Positions 1 through 5,976 of a DNA stretch of 10,493 bases are shown here, in pieces. Source of the stretch: DASWJQ01 sp036397095 (GTDB taxonomy: Bacteria > Chloroflexota > Anaerolineae > Anaerolineales > E44-bin32); assembly GCA_036397095.1 (NCBI GenBank), contig DASWJQ010000124.1, positions 1 through 10,493 on the forward strand, in the 5' to 3' direction. The position numbers and the translations under genes were made by a program. The notes under the pieces are model-generated. The model was given only the letters and a program-made list of their open reading frames with translations, searched no databases and had not been told where the DNA came from. How positions within the stretch are numbered: the stretch's first letter is position 1; each line of letters starts with the position of its first letter.

Positions 1-809
1 GCGCCGGTCGTATCCGGGGTTCGGTCGCGGAAGTCCCAGCTGTCTGGACCCTCGCGGTAGCGCCAGACACGGTCGAGGCAAAACATAAGCACACAGAGCC
101 ACGGATCCATGAACGCGTAGGTCTCACCACTTTCCAGATAGGCTAGTGAGCCGGAGGCGTTGACATCGCGTGGCGTGTCGGCGCGCGCCGTCCAGCTATT
201 GCTCGACGGCCGGTAGCGCCAGAAGTCGGTCGTGTCGCCGCCCCGCAAGGCGAAGAGCGTGTCGCCATCGCGTGTTGTCAAGGCGCCTCCCTCCCCAACG
301 TTGTTGGGCGTCAGCGCACGCGGTGTCCAACTGTCGCTGGCAATGTCGTAGCGCCAGAAGTTGCGGGTGTTGCCGCCGCGCAGAGCGAAAAGGGAACCCG
401 AGATTCGAGTCAACGATCCACCATCCCCAACCCCGGCTGGGGCTGAGGCCACCGAGAGCCAGTCCTGCTCGGCAGTTACCGTCACGCTGGTCGCCACACC
501 ATTGATGGACGGATTGCCGGCGACGGCTACCGGGCTGCCGAGCGAGGCCAATACGCTGTTGCGGAAAGCGGAATCAGTGTCCAAGCGCCAGACCGCGTAC
601 TCAACACCCGAGTCGGCGGCGTACAAGGCAGCCGTGCTCTCCCCGGCGGCGCGCACTGCCAGCATACTGGTCGAGACCTGCGACAAAAACGGCGCCATCA
701 GAATCGAGCCCAGGGCGATGGCCACCAGCACGCCCGGCAACGAGCCACCGGCCTCGCTGTGGGTAAGCCGTATCAACCAATCCCGCCGAGTCGTTGCTTG
801 GCTGTTCAT
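1..809 (-). CDS. prepilin-like protein with Kelch-type repeats (3' end off window)
   Basis: The reading frame opens at ATG 809 and stays open to base 1, giving 269 residues with no stop, so the C-terminus lies outside the window. The start overlaps the TGA of the upstream PilW-like gene (TGATG at 807-811). Residues 20-42 resemble a class III prepilin signal and hydrophobic helix: AGG, then SLPGVLVAIALGSILMAPF. Peptidase cleavage would fall after Gly22. Position +5 would be Val27, not the Glu seen in the two neighbouring prepilins; GspK/PilX-type minor pilins can also lack this Glu. Residues 57-75 (ESTAALYAADSGVEYAVWR) look like the PilX N-terminal motif. From about residue 130 there are repeats of roughly 44 residues (130-173, 174-218, 219 onward). 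Each has a SLFALRGG-like strand, FWRY and a later SW, as in Kelch propeller blades. I infer a minor pilin displaying a beta-propeller, possibly a tip adhesin. Function is inferred; the architecture is read directly. Confidence 0.8.
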   Translation of the reverse strand, partial: MNSQATTRRDWLIRLTHSEAGGSLPGVLVAIALGSILMAPFLSQVSTSMLAVRAAGESTAALYAADSGVEYAVWRLDTDSAFRNSVLASLGSPVAVAGNPSINGVATSVTVTAEQDWLSVASAPAGVGDGGSLTRISGSLFALRGGNTRNFWRYDIASDSWTPRALTPNNVGEGGALTTRDGDTLFALRGGDTTDFWRYRPSSNSWTARADTPRDVNASGSLAYLESGETYAFMDPWLCVLMFCLDRVWRYREGPDSWDFRDRTPDTTG

Positions 810-1342
810 CAGTCCACCCGCAAGGCCAGCTCGAAGATTTGGCTCAGGCTGGCGTCGGCGCTGGTGGCGGTCAGGGTCACGCTGACTCTCTTCTGACCGG
901 CCGACTCGACAAAGACAACATCCGCCTCCTGCTCGATATTGCGCGCCACCACATTGCTGCTGTTGAGCGCGCCGCCGATCCACACCTCGCGAACCAGCTG
1001 GCCCGCGAGTGCGTCATAGCGGTAGCGGTATGTGCGATCGGGCCCCAGCTGAGCAGCGCTGAAGCTGCCATAGACCGGGGAGGCCCCGCTGGCAAAACTG
1101 CTCGCCTCGGCAGCATCGCGAGTCAGCCAGAGCGACGAAGTCTGGATGTCAGCCGCGACCGCCATCTGGTCGGCCCCGAGCCGGGTCGCCGAGAAGAATT
1201 GGAGGATGAAGGTGCCCATCAGGCCGGCAATACCAATGGCGATCGAAATGCCGACCAGCAGTTCGACGAACGACAGGCCACTTTCATCGGACAGCCGCAG
1301 CTGACGGATTGCCAAGGGCGAAGGCGAGCCTGGTTGGCCCAT
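809..1342 (-). CDS. PilW-like type IV prepilin / minor pseudopilin
   Basis: A 177-residue protein with a prepilin N-terminus: ESG then LSFVELLVGISIAIGIAG. The cleavage site is after Gly22 and the conserved Glu is at mature position +5 (Glu27). The hydrophobic helix (about residues 23-48) continues into a soluble domain of about 130 residues rich in short beta strands. Length and the ATRLGADQMAVAADIQ-like segment after the helix fit PilW/GspJ-type minor pilins. The start chosen is ATG 1342, which overlaps the TGA of the preceding gene (TGATG at 1340-1344). A GTG one codon earlier (1345) is possible but has no advantage. It is sandwiched between the PilV-like and the Kelch-bearing prepilin genes, so it likely works with them in pilus initiation or a tip complex at the inner membrane. 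Assignment to the prepilin class is firm; the exact subclass is not. Confidence 0.85.
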   Translation of the reverse strand: MGQPGSPSPLAIRQLRLSDESGLSFVELLVGISIAIGIAGLMGTFILQFFSATRLGADQMAVAADIQTSSLWLTRDAAEASSFASGASPVYGSFSAAQLGPDRTYRYRYDALAGQLVREVWIGGALNSSNVVARNIEQEADVVFVESAGQKRVSVTLTATSADASLSQIFELALRVD

Positions 1343-1815
1343 CACCGATTGGCCTTGAGATCCTGGAGCGCGGCGAGCAGGTCGCCGCTCCGACTGACAC
1401 TGACCGTGACCCGCTGGAGTCCGCTGCCGTTTGGGGAGGCGACAAAGGTCCCGCTGCCTTCGTCCCAGAAGGCAACGTCAATGCCCAGGGAATAGCCGGC
1501 CGGCACCCAGGCGGTGGGGTATGGACTGGCGCCGGGGTCCGCCTGGTAGGCCGCGTCCTTGATCAGCTCGACTTGGGCGCGGGCCAGGCTGTCCGCCAGA
1601 ACCTGGTCCCGTTGGGCGGTGACACCGGCCGTGCCGGTGCCGATCATGGCCACCACCAACACCAATCCGGCGCCAACCAGGCCGATGGCAACCAGTTCTT
1701 CGACCAGGGTGAACCCGGCTTGGCCGGAGTTAAGCCTGCGCAGCCAGTCGCGCCAGCCGGCCGGCGCCGTCCCGCGCATTTGCCCTTGGGGGGACGGCCA
1801 ACCCGTCGTTGCCAT
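1342..1815 (-). CDS. PilV-like type IV prepilin / minor pseudopilin
   Basis: A 157-residue protein with a classical class III signal: QAG then FTLVEELVAIGLVGAGLVLV. Cleavage is after Gly34, the N-terminal residue is Phe, and Glu is at +5. The 34-residue leader (rich in Trp/Arg, with WRDWLRR just before the motif) is long but within the range seen for such proteins. A very similar DWLIRL segment precedes the signal of the Kelch prepilin. The following domain (DQVLADSLARAQVELIKDAAY) matches the helix-then-beta layout of PilV/GspI. ATG 1815 overlaps the TGA of pilC (TGATG at 1813-1817); GTG 1818 is an alternative one codon longer. It is the first of three consecutive prepilin genes and probably a minor subunit. 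Confidence 0.86.
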   Translation of the reverse strand: MATTGWPSPQGQMRGTAPAGWRDWLRRLNSGQAGFTLVEELVAIGLVGAGLVLVVAMIGTGTAGVTAQRDQVLADSLARAQVELIKDAAYQADPGASPYPTAWVPAGYSLGIDVAFWDEGSGTFVASPNGSGLQRVTVSVSRSGDLLAALQDLKANR

Positions 1816-3023
1816 CACCGGATGGACTGCAACAACGAATACATCGGCAGAACGACCGAAATGGCGACGAACCCGACGATCAGGCCGACGAACAAGATCA
1901 TGGCCGGCTCGAGCATCCCAGTCAGCCGCTTGGTGGCCCGGTCAACTTCCTCCTCGTAGAAGTTCGACAGACTGGCCAGGTGGTTGTCGAGGGTCCCGGT
2001 TTCTTCGCCGACCCGCACCATCTGGCTCAGCAGGCCGGGGAACAGCCGGTTGCGGGCGATCGGGCGGGAGAGTCCGCGCCCTTGCAGCGCCTCCTGCCGC
2101 AGATCTTCGACCGCCTGGCGCATAACGACGTTCCCCACCACCTCCCGCGCCAGCTCAAGGGAATCGGGAAGCGAGACGCCGGCAGTCAATAGGGTTGACA
2201 GTGTCCGGCTGAAACGGGCGATGGCGCCCTGGGTAGTAATGCGGCCAATCAGCGGCAGGCGCAGCAGGAGCCAATCAAGCTGCCGGCGTCCTGTCGGGCG
2301 GCTCAGGTACCAGAATCCGAGGACAAGCAGGAGCATGACGCCGATGAACAGGAAGAACCGATAGGCGACAAAGAACTCGGCCGCACTAATCAGCACTTGG
2401 GTTGGCCACGGCAGTTCGGCGTCAAACTCGGCGTAAAGGTTCAACAGCGGCGGCAGCGTAAAGTTGAAGACAATCACCAAGACGCCGATCGCCATAGCAA
2501 TCAGGAAGAGGGGATAGCCGAGCGCCCCCCTAATCTTACGCACGACGCTTTCTTCCTTCTCAAGGTACGTAGCCAGCTGGCGCAGCACGAAACCGAGATT
2601 GCCGGTTCGTTCTCCAACTTCCATCAAGCGACAGTAGATCGGCGGGAAGACCATCTCGTGCCGGCTAAGGGCAGTCGAGAGTGGGGCGCCCAAGCGCAAG
2701 TCAGCCACCACCCGCCGCAATACGACCCGCAGCGGCTGGCTGGTGACCTCCTCCGACAGCAAATCGAGCGCCGGGACCAAGCTGACACCGGAGTCGATCA
2801 GACTGGCCAGCTGCTGGGAAAAGATGATCAAGTCCTGGCGTTTGGGGCCGAGGAAGGTTGGCAAGACGGTGGCCAGGTTGAACGGCGCTGCCACCCGCTC
2901 AAGATTGAGAATCGTCAGACCGCGATCCCACAAGGCGCGCTCGGCTGCCTCTTCGGTTTCGGCTTCCAGCAAACCGCGGGCCTGGTTGCCGGATGAGTCG
3001 ATCGCCATGTAGCGGAAAGGCAT
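1815..3023 (-). CDS. pilC: type IV pilus / type II secretion inner-membrane platform protein
   Basis: A 402-residue PilC/GspF family protein, full length for the family. Two T2SSF repeats are clear. The first is about residues 65-188 (FSQQLASLIDSGVSLVPAL, then GERTGNL near 137-143). The second is about 268-390 (FSRTLSTLLTAGVSLPDSLE, then GEETGTL near 339-345). Predicted membrane helices are at about 170-190, 217-240 and 372-396. The protein sits in the inner membrane, contacts the PilB ATPase and couples its motion to pilin extraction and assembly. A GGAG Shine-Dalgarno at 3031-3034 lies seven bases before ATG 3023. It follows pilB by 37 bases and overlaps the next prepilin gene. The paralogous name gspF would fit as well; the prepilin set downstream favours a pilus or pseudopilus. 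Confidence 0.95.
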   Translation of the reverse strand: MPFRYMAIDSSGNQARGLLEAETEEAAERALWDRGLTILNLERVAAPFNLATVLPTFLGPKRQDLIIFSQQLASLIDSGVSLVPALDLLSEEVTSQPLRVVLRRVVADLRLGAPLSTALSRHEMVFPPIYCRLMEVGERTGNLGFVLRQLATYLEKEESVVRKIRGALGYPLFLIAMAIGVLVIVFNFTLPPLLNLYAEFDAELPWPTQVLISAAEFFVAYRFFLFIGVMLLLVLGFWYLSRPTGRRQLDWLLLRLPLIGRITTQGAIARFSRTLSTLLTAGVSLPDSLELAREVVGNVVMRQAVEDLRQEALQGRGLSRPIARNRLFPGLLSQMVRVGEETGTLDNHLASLSNFYEEEVDRATKRLTGMLEPAMILFVGLIVGFVAISVVLPMYSLLQSIR

Positions 3024-3037
3024 GGCCTAACTCCAAA

Positions 3038-3058
3038 CTGCCCGGGCAGGTTTGCCCG
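3038..3058. promoter_or_regulatory. small alternative hairpins between pilB and pilC
   Basis: The 37-base gap between the pilB stop and the pilC start contains a perfect 12-bp palindrome CTGCCCGGGCAG (3038-3049). It overlaps a second possible hairpin, CGGGCA-GGTT-TGCCCG (3043-3058). The two share bases and exclude each other. They lie just upstream of the pilC ribosome-binding site on the mRNA, so they could modulate the pilB:pilC ratio or RNA stability. There is no U-tract, so an intrinsic terminator is unlikely. Function is inferred. Confidence 0.4.
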
Positions 3059-3060
3059 CG

Positions 3061-4782
3061 CTAAGGCAGCGACGATACATTACGAATCACCTCGGCCGGT
3101 GTGGTCACACCGGCCTTGACCTTAGCCATGCCGTCCTGGCGCATTGTGACCATTCCTTCGCCGATAGCCGCCTGCTTCACGTCATTGGCGCTGCCGCCCG
3201 CCATGATGACCTGGCGCAGATCGTCCGACAGGATCAGGACTTCGAAGACCCCCGTCCGCCCCAGATAGCCGGTGTGGCCACAATAGGTGCAGCCTTCCCC
3301 CTGGCTGTACTGAGACAAGGTCTCGCCCATTTCAAGCTCGTACACGCGCCGCTCGTCTTCGGAGGGGCTGACAAGCGCCGGGCAGTGGGGGCAGACCTTG
3401 CGCACCAGACGTTGGGCCACCACGCCGATGGCGGCTGACACCAACAGGTAGCGTTCCACGCCCAGGTGGTCGAGCCGATAGAGTGCACCGGAGGCCTCAT
3501 TGGCGTGGATCGACGACAGCACCAGGTGCCCGGTGAGGGCGGCTTGAGTCGCGGCTTGGGCCGTTTCGCCATCCCGGATTTCGCCGACCATCACCACGTC
3601 CGGGTCCAAACGCATGATGCCGCGCAAGCCGGCCGCGAAGGTGATGTCGGCCGCCCGGTTGACCTGGATCTGGTTGATTTTGGGGAAGTTGTATTCGACC
3701 GGGTCCTCGATGGTCATCACGTTGCGATGGTCACTGTCGAGTTGGTTGAGGAGTGCGTACAGCGTCGTTGTCTTGCCCGACCCGGTTGGGCCCGAGACCA
3801 GCAGCATGCCGAATGGCGCCCGAATCAAGCGAGCCAGCCGCGTCTCGTTGCCGGGCGACAGGCCCAGCCCGGGCAAGTCAAAGATCGACTCGGAGCGTCC
3901 CAGCACCCGAAGGGTGGCCATTTCGCCGCCGGTCGTCTCGCTGGTGCCGACCCGGAAGAAGGTTTGGTCGCCAGCGATGTACTTCGAGAACTGACCGTCC
4001 TGCGCCCGCCGCCGTTCGGCGATATTCATGCCGGCCAAGATCTTGAGGCGCGATAGCAGTGGCGACAGGCTGCCCTTGGGCAGCTGCAGTGAATCCTGCA
4101 GGACACCGTCGACCCGGTAGCGGATGCGGACCCGCTTGCCATCGGGCACGATATGGATGTCGGAGGCCCGCTCGCGAACTGCCTGTTCCAGGATCAGGTC
4201 GACGGCCCGCACGACCGGGTCTTCGGCCTGCGGTGGCTGACCTTCGGGCCCCAAGATGCCGGTGTCCGGCAAGGGGGCGAAGGTCGCCACCTCCTGCTCG
4301 ATGGCCTGGTGTGACTTGTAGGAGAGGTCGATCGCCGCCCGTATGTCATCGCTTACCCCGACCATGGCGCGGATGTTGCGGCCTGAGATGGCCTCGAGTT
4401 CCTCGACTACCTGGATGTCGGTCGGGTCCTCCATGACCACGGCCAACGATTGCTCGACCAGGTCCAACGGGATCAACGAATAGCGCCGCGCGACCGTCTC
4501 CGGCACGAGCGACAACGCTTCGGGTTGGACGCGGTGGCGTTTCAAGTCGATGAACGGCAGATTGAGGTGCACGCTGAGCGCCATCGCCAGGCTCTCGGCG
4601 CTGATCCAACCGTCCTCGATCAGAATTGAGCCAAGGCGCCGGTCGTCGCCGGCCGCTTGCTGCTCCAGCGCCACCTGCAACTGGTCAGCCGAGATGACAT
4701 TGGCGTTGACCAGCACCTGGCCGATGGAGAGCCGAGTTGGCCCCTCCGAACGGGCGGTTGCCGTCGCTTGTCGGTCAGCCAT
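3061..4782 (-). CDS. pilB: type IV pilus assembly ATPase with N-terminal MshEN domain
   Basis: A 573-residue GspE/PilB/TadA-type secretion ATPase. Residues 18-80 carry two tandem MshEN-like motifs (LSIGQVLVNANVISADQLQV and RLGSILIEDGWISAESLAMA). In MshE/PilB relatives these bind cyclic di-GMP. The N2 region spans about 185-300 (ASDIHIVPDG near 206, AERRRAQDGQ near 255). The ATPase core has Walker A GPTGSGKT (331-338), Asp box TIEDPVEY (357-364), Walker B DPDVVMVGEIRD (393-404) and the His box GHLVLSSIHAN (418-428). A tetracysteine zinc site is present (Cys464, Cys467, Cys498, Cys501), typical of extension ATPases and absent from PilT. It hydrolyses ATP at the cytoplasmic face to drive pilus assembly. 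The start overlaps the response regulator end by 8 bp and has only a weak Shine-Dalgarno, suggesting translational coupling. gspE is the alternative name. Confidence 0.95.
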   Translation of the reverse strand: MADRQATATARSEGPTRLSIGQVLVNANVISADQLQVALEQQAAGDDRRLGSILIEDGWISAESLAMALSVHLNLPFIDLKRHRVQPEALSLVPETVARRYSLIPLDLVEQSLAVVMEDPTDIQVVEELEAISGRNIRAMVGVSDDIRAAIDLSYKSHQAIEQEVATFAPLPDTGILGPEGQPPQAEDPVVRAVDLILEQAVRERASDIHIVPDGKRVRIRYRVDGVLQDSLQLPKGSLSPLLSRLKILAGMNIAERRRAQDGQFSKYIAGDQTFFRVGTSETTGGEMATLRVLGRSESIFDLPGLGLSPGNETRLARLIRAPFGMLLVSGPTGSGKTTTLYALLNQLDSDHRNVMTIEDPVEYNFPKINQIQVNRAADITFAAGLRGIMRLDPDVVMVGEIRDGETAQAATQAALTGHLVLSSIHANEASGALYRLDHLGVERYLLVSAAIGVVAQRLVRKVCPHCPALVSPSEDERRVYELEMGETLSQYSQGEGCTYCGHTGYLGRTGVFEVLILSDDLRQVIMAGGSANDVKQAAIGEGMVTMRQDGMAKVKAGVTTPAEVIRNVSSLP

Positions 4783-5416
4783 GGGTGGATCTGCTGCTTT
4801 CCTTCAACACGCTGCCTACTTTCTCAAGGACCTCTGCCAACCGCAGTGGCTTGGCCATGTAGTCGTTAGCGCCCATGCGCAGCCCCGTTGCCCGATCTGC
4901 CTCGCGGCCCTTGGCCGAAATCATGATGACCGGCAGCTTGGCGGTCGCTGGCTCGTTGCGCAATCGATGGCATACCTCGAACCCGTCGAGGCCGGGAAGC
5001 ATCACATCCAGCAGGACCAAGGAGACATCCGGCTGTTTGGCTCGGGCCAAGCCGGCAAGCCCATCACGGGCGACGTCCGTGCGATAGCCGCCCTTGGCTA
5101 ACGCCTGCTCGAGCATGAAGGCGCCATCAGGATCATCGTCGACGATCAGGACGAGCGCGGCAGAGTTGGCATCGCTCGACGAGTTTGACGTGCCGGCGGT
5201 ATCTTGGCTCCCTGATGCCTGCGCAACTATCAGAAGTCGCTCCAAGTGCTCGACGGTTTCGCGTGTCTGCTGGAGTGCCCGCGTGACCAGGCCAGTCGGA
5301 TCCGTTTGCGGGATGGACCATTTGCTTTCAAGCTCTTGCAGGGTGCGCGCGGCGGACGCCAGTGATTCTCTGGCTGCAGTGAGCGATTTGTCCGCCGCTT
5401 GCGGGCTAATGTTCAT
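4775..5416 (-). CDS. response regulator, N-terminal helical region plus C-terminal receiver
   Basis: A 213-residue protein. The C-terminal half (about 88-208) is a CheY-like receiver: acidic pair Asp93/Asp94 in LIVDDDPD, phospho-acceptor Asp137 in LLDVMLPGLDG, Ser167 in MISAKG and Lys189 in AKPL. No DNA-binding or enzymatic output domain follows. The N-terminal 68 residues are predicted helical (AARESLASAARTLQELESKW, then LVTRALQQTRETVEHLERLL). They are joined to the receiver by a Ser/Thr/Asn-rich linker (about 68-87). I do not recognise this N-terminal region. Having an N-terminal extension and a C-terminal receiver is the reverse of the usual order. The gene overlaps pilB by 8 bp, so it is likely a partner that couples a sensor kinase (not in the window) to pilus assembly, in the manner of PilG/PilH, but this is inference. 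An AAGGAA at 5421-5426 precedes ATG 5416. Confidence 0.88.
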   Translation of the reverse strand: MNISPQAADKSLTAARESLASAARTLQELESKWSIPQTDPTGLVTRALQQTRETVEHLERLLIVAQASGSQDTAGTSNSSSDANSAALVLIVDDDPDGAFMLEQALAKGGYRTDVARDGLAGLARAKQPDVSLVLLDVMLPGLDGFEVCHRLRNEPATAKLPVIMISAKGREADRATGLRMGANDYMAKPLRLAEVLEKVGSVLKESSRSTHG

Positions 5417-5468
5417 CGGGTTCCTTCGTCGGCGTAATCGGCATCGGTTTGCTCGCCTGGCAGGCTAA

Positions 5469-5675
5469 CTAGCCGGCGGCTCGACGGTTGGTTGGTTTGC
5501 GCCTAGAGCCCTGCAAGTACTCGTCCAGCATTCCGCGGTCGTAGCGGCGGTGCCCGCCGGGGGTGCGGAAGGGTACGATCAACCCTTGGCGTTCGATCTT
5601 GTGCAATGTGCTCAGGCTGATGCCAAGATACTCAACCGCTTGCTTGGCCGTCAGCAGACCACCTTCATTCGCCAT
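5469..5675 (-). CDS. MerR/BldC-like (excisionase-type) helix-turn-helix protein
   Basis: A 68-residue single-domain DNA-binding protein. It has LTAKQAVEYLGISLSTLHKI (residues 8-27, the helix-turn-helix) followed by the wing motif RTPGGHRRYD (37-46) and a last helix GMLDEYL. This is the HTH_17 / excisionase / BldC type, MerR-like but without an effector domain. The C-terminal tail is basic (GSRRKPTNRRAAG). The start is set at ATG 5675 because GAGAGGG (5684-5690) lies eight bases upstream. A longer frame back to TTG 5804 exists, but the added 43 residues are non-conserved in character and run through AT-rich promoter-like DNA. It is 52 bp upstream of the response regulator and is probably the first gene of the pilus operon. 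It may regulate that operon, perhaps through the direct repeats at 5836-5854. BldC is known to bind direct repeats cooperatively. Confidence 0.85.
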   Translation of the reverse strand: MANEGGLLTAKQAVEYLGISLSTLHKIERQGLIVPFRTPGGHRRYDRGMLDEYLQGSRRKPTNRRAAG

Positions 5676-5835
5676 TGGACTTGCCCTCTCTGTGCCGCAT
5701 GGCCCCCGCTTGACAATCGCCGGTTCTAGACCCTTTGCAAGTAATTCAAACCGATCTACACGGTTTTGCCCGTCTTTTGCTTGATTATTCTTACTATACG
5801 GCAATTGGGGGGTGAAATCAGGGGCTAGAATGCAC

Positions 5836-5854
5836 CTGTAAGCGGTCTGTAAGC
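5836..5854. repeat. direct repeat CTGTAAGC-N3-CTGTAAGC, candidate operator
   Basis: Two identical octamers at 5836-5843 and 5847-5854 have an 11-bp period, so they sit on the same DNA face. They are followed by AGCTACAAATGCAGCT (5855-5870), whose TACA forms an inverted match with the TGTA of the second copy. They lie about 40 bp upstream of the candidate minus-strand -10 and about 120-140 bp upstream of pfkA. Direct repeats are the type of site bound by BldC-like MerR proteins, one of which is encoded next door. That the repeat exists is certain; its function is inferred. Confidence 0.5.
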
Positions 5855-5964
5855 AGCTACAAATGCAGCTGGCGGCCCGCGGCTAGAGGCGATTCCAAGG
5901 GTCAAAAGCCGCGACGGTCGGCCGGCCGGCGGGTCTCTTTCAGCCGAGATTTCCGAGAGAAGGC

Positions 5965-5970
5965 AAGGAG
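5965..5970 (+). promoter_or_regulatory. Shine-Dalgarno of pfkA
   Basis: AAGGAG lies six bases before ATG 5977. This fixes the start over a second in-frame ATG (MKRMG) at codon 4. Confidence 0.85.
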
Positions 5971-5976
5971 CCACAC

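Larger units (their letters stand above)
5676..5976. promoter_or_regulatory. divergent intergenic control region between the pilus operon and pfkA
   Basis: This is the only gene-free gap of about 300 bp and it separates two divergent units. The AT-rich core is 5735-5815. Within it ACTATA (5793-5798) reads TATAGT on the minus strand, one mismatch from a -10 box and about 118 bases before the HTH start, but no convincing -35 partner is visible. On the plus side I found no good -35/-10 pair for pfkA. A TTGACA at 5710-5715 has no -10 at proper spacing. A short GC palindrome GCCGGCCGGC lies at 5921-5930. No coding potential was seen. Confidence 0.5.

Noticed and set aside
130..400. Tandem nucleotide repeat / CRISPR-like spacing in the left end
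   Set aside because: The similarity between segments is at protein level (Kelch-type repeats) with many silent and amino acid changes; there are no identical short repeats with spacers.
2397..2996. Plus-strand frame of 199 codons inside pilC
   Set aside because: It is a shadow of the pilC coding frame with no domain and no ribosome-binding site.
5710..5715. TTGACA as a -35 box for pfkA
   Set aside because: No acceptable -10 hexamer at 16-18 bases; the bases at the right distance read CTTTGC.
5676..5804. N-terminal extension of the HTH protein to TTG 5804
   Set aside because: It has no ribosome-binding site and low-complexity, unconserved-looking residues overlapping AT-rich promoter-like DNA. 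ATG 5675 has a good Shine-Dalgarno.
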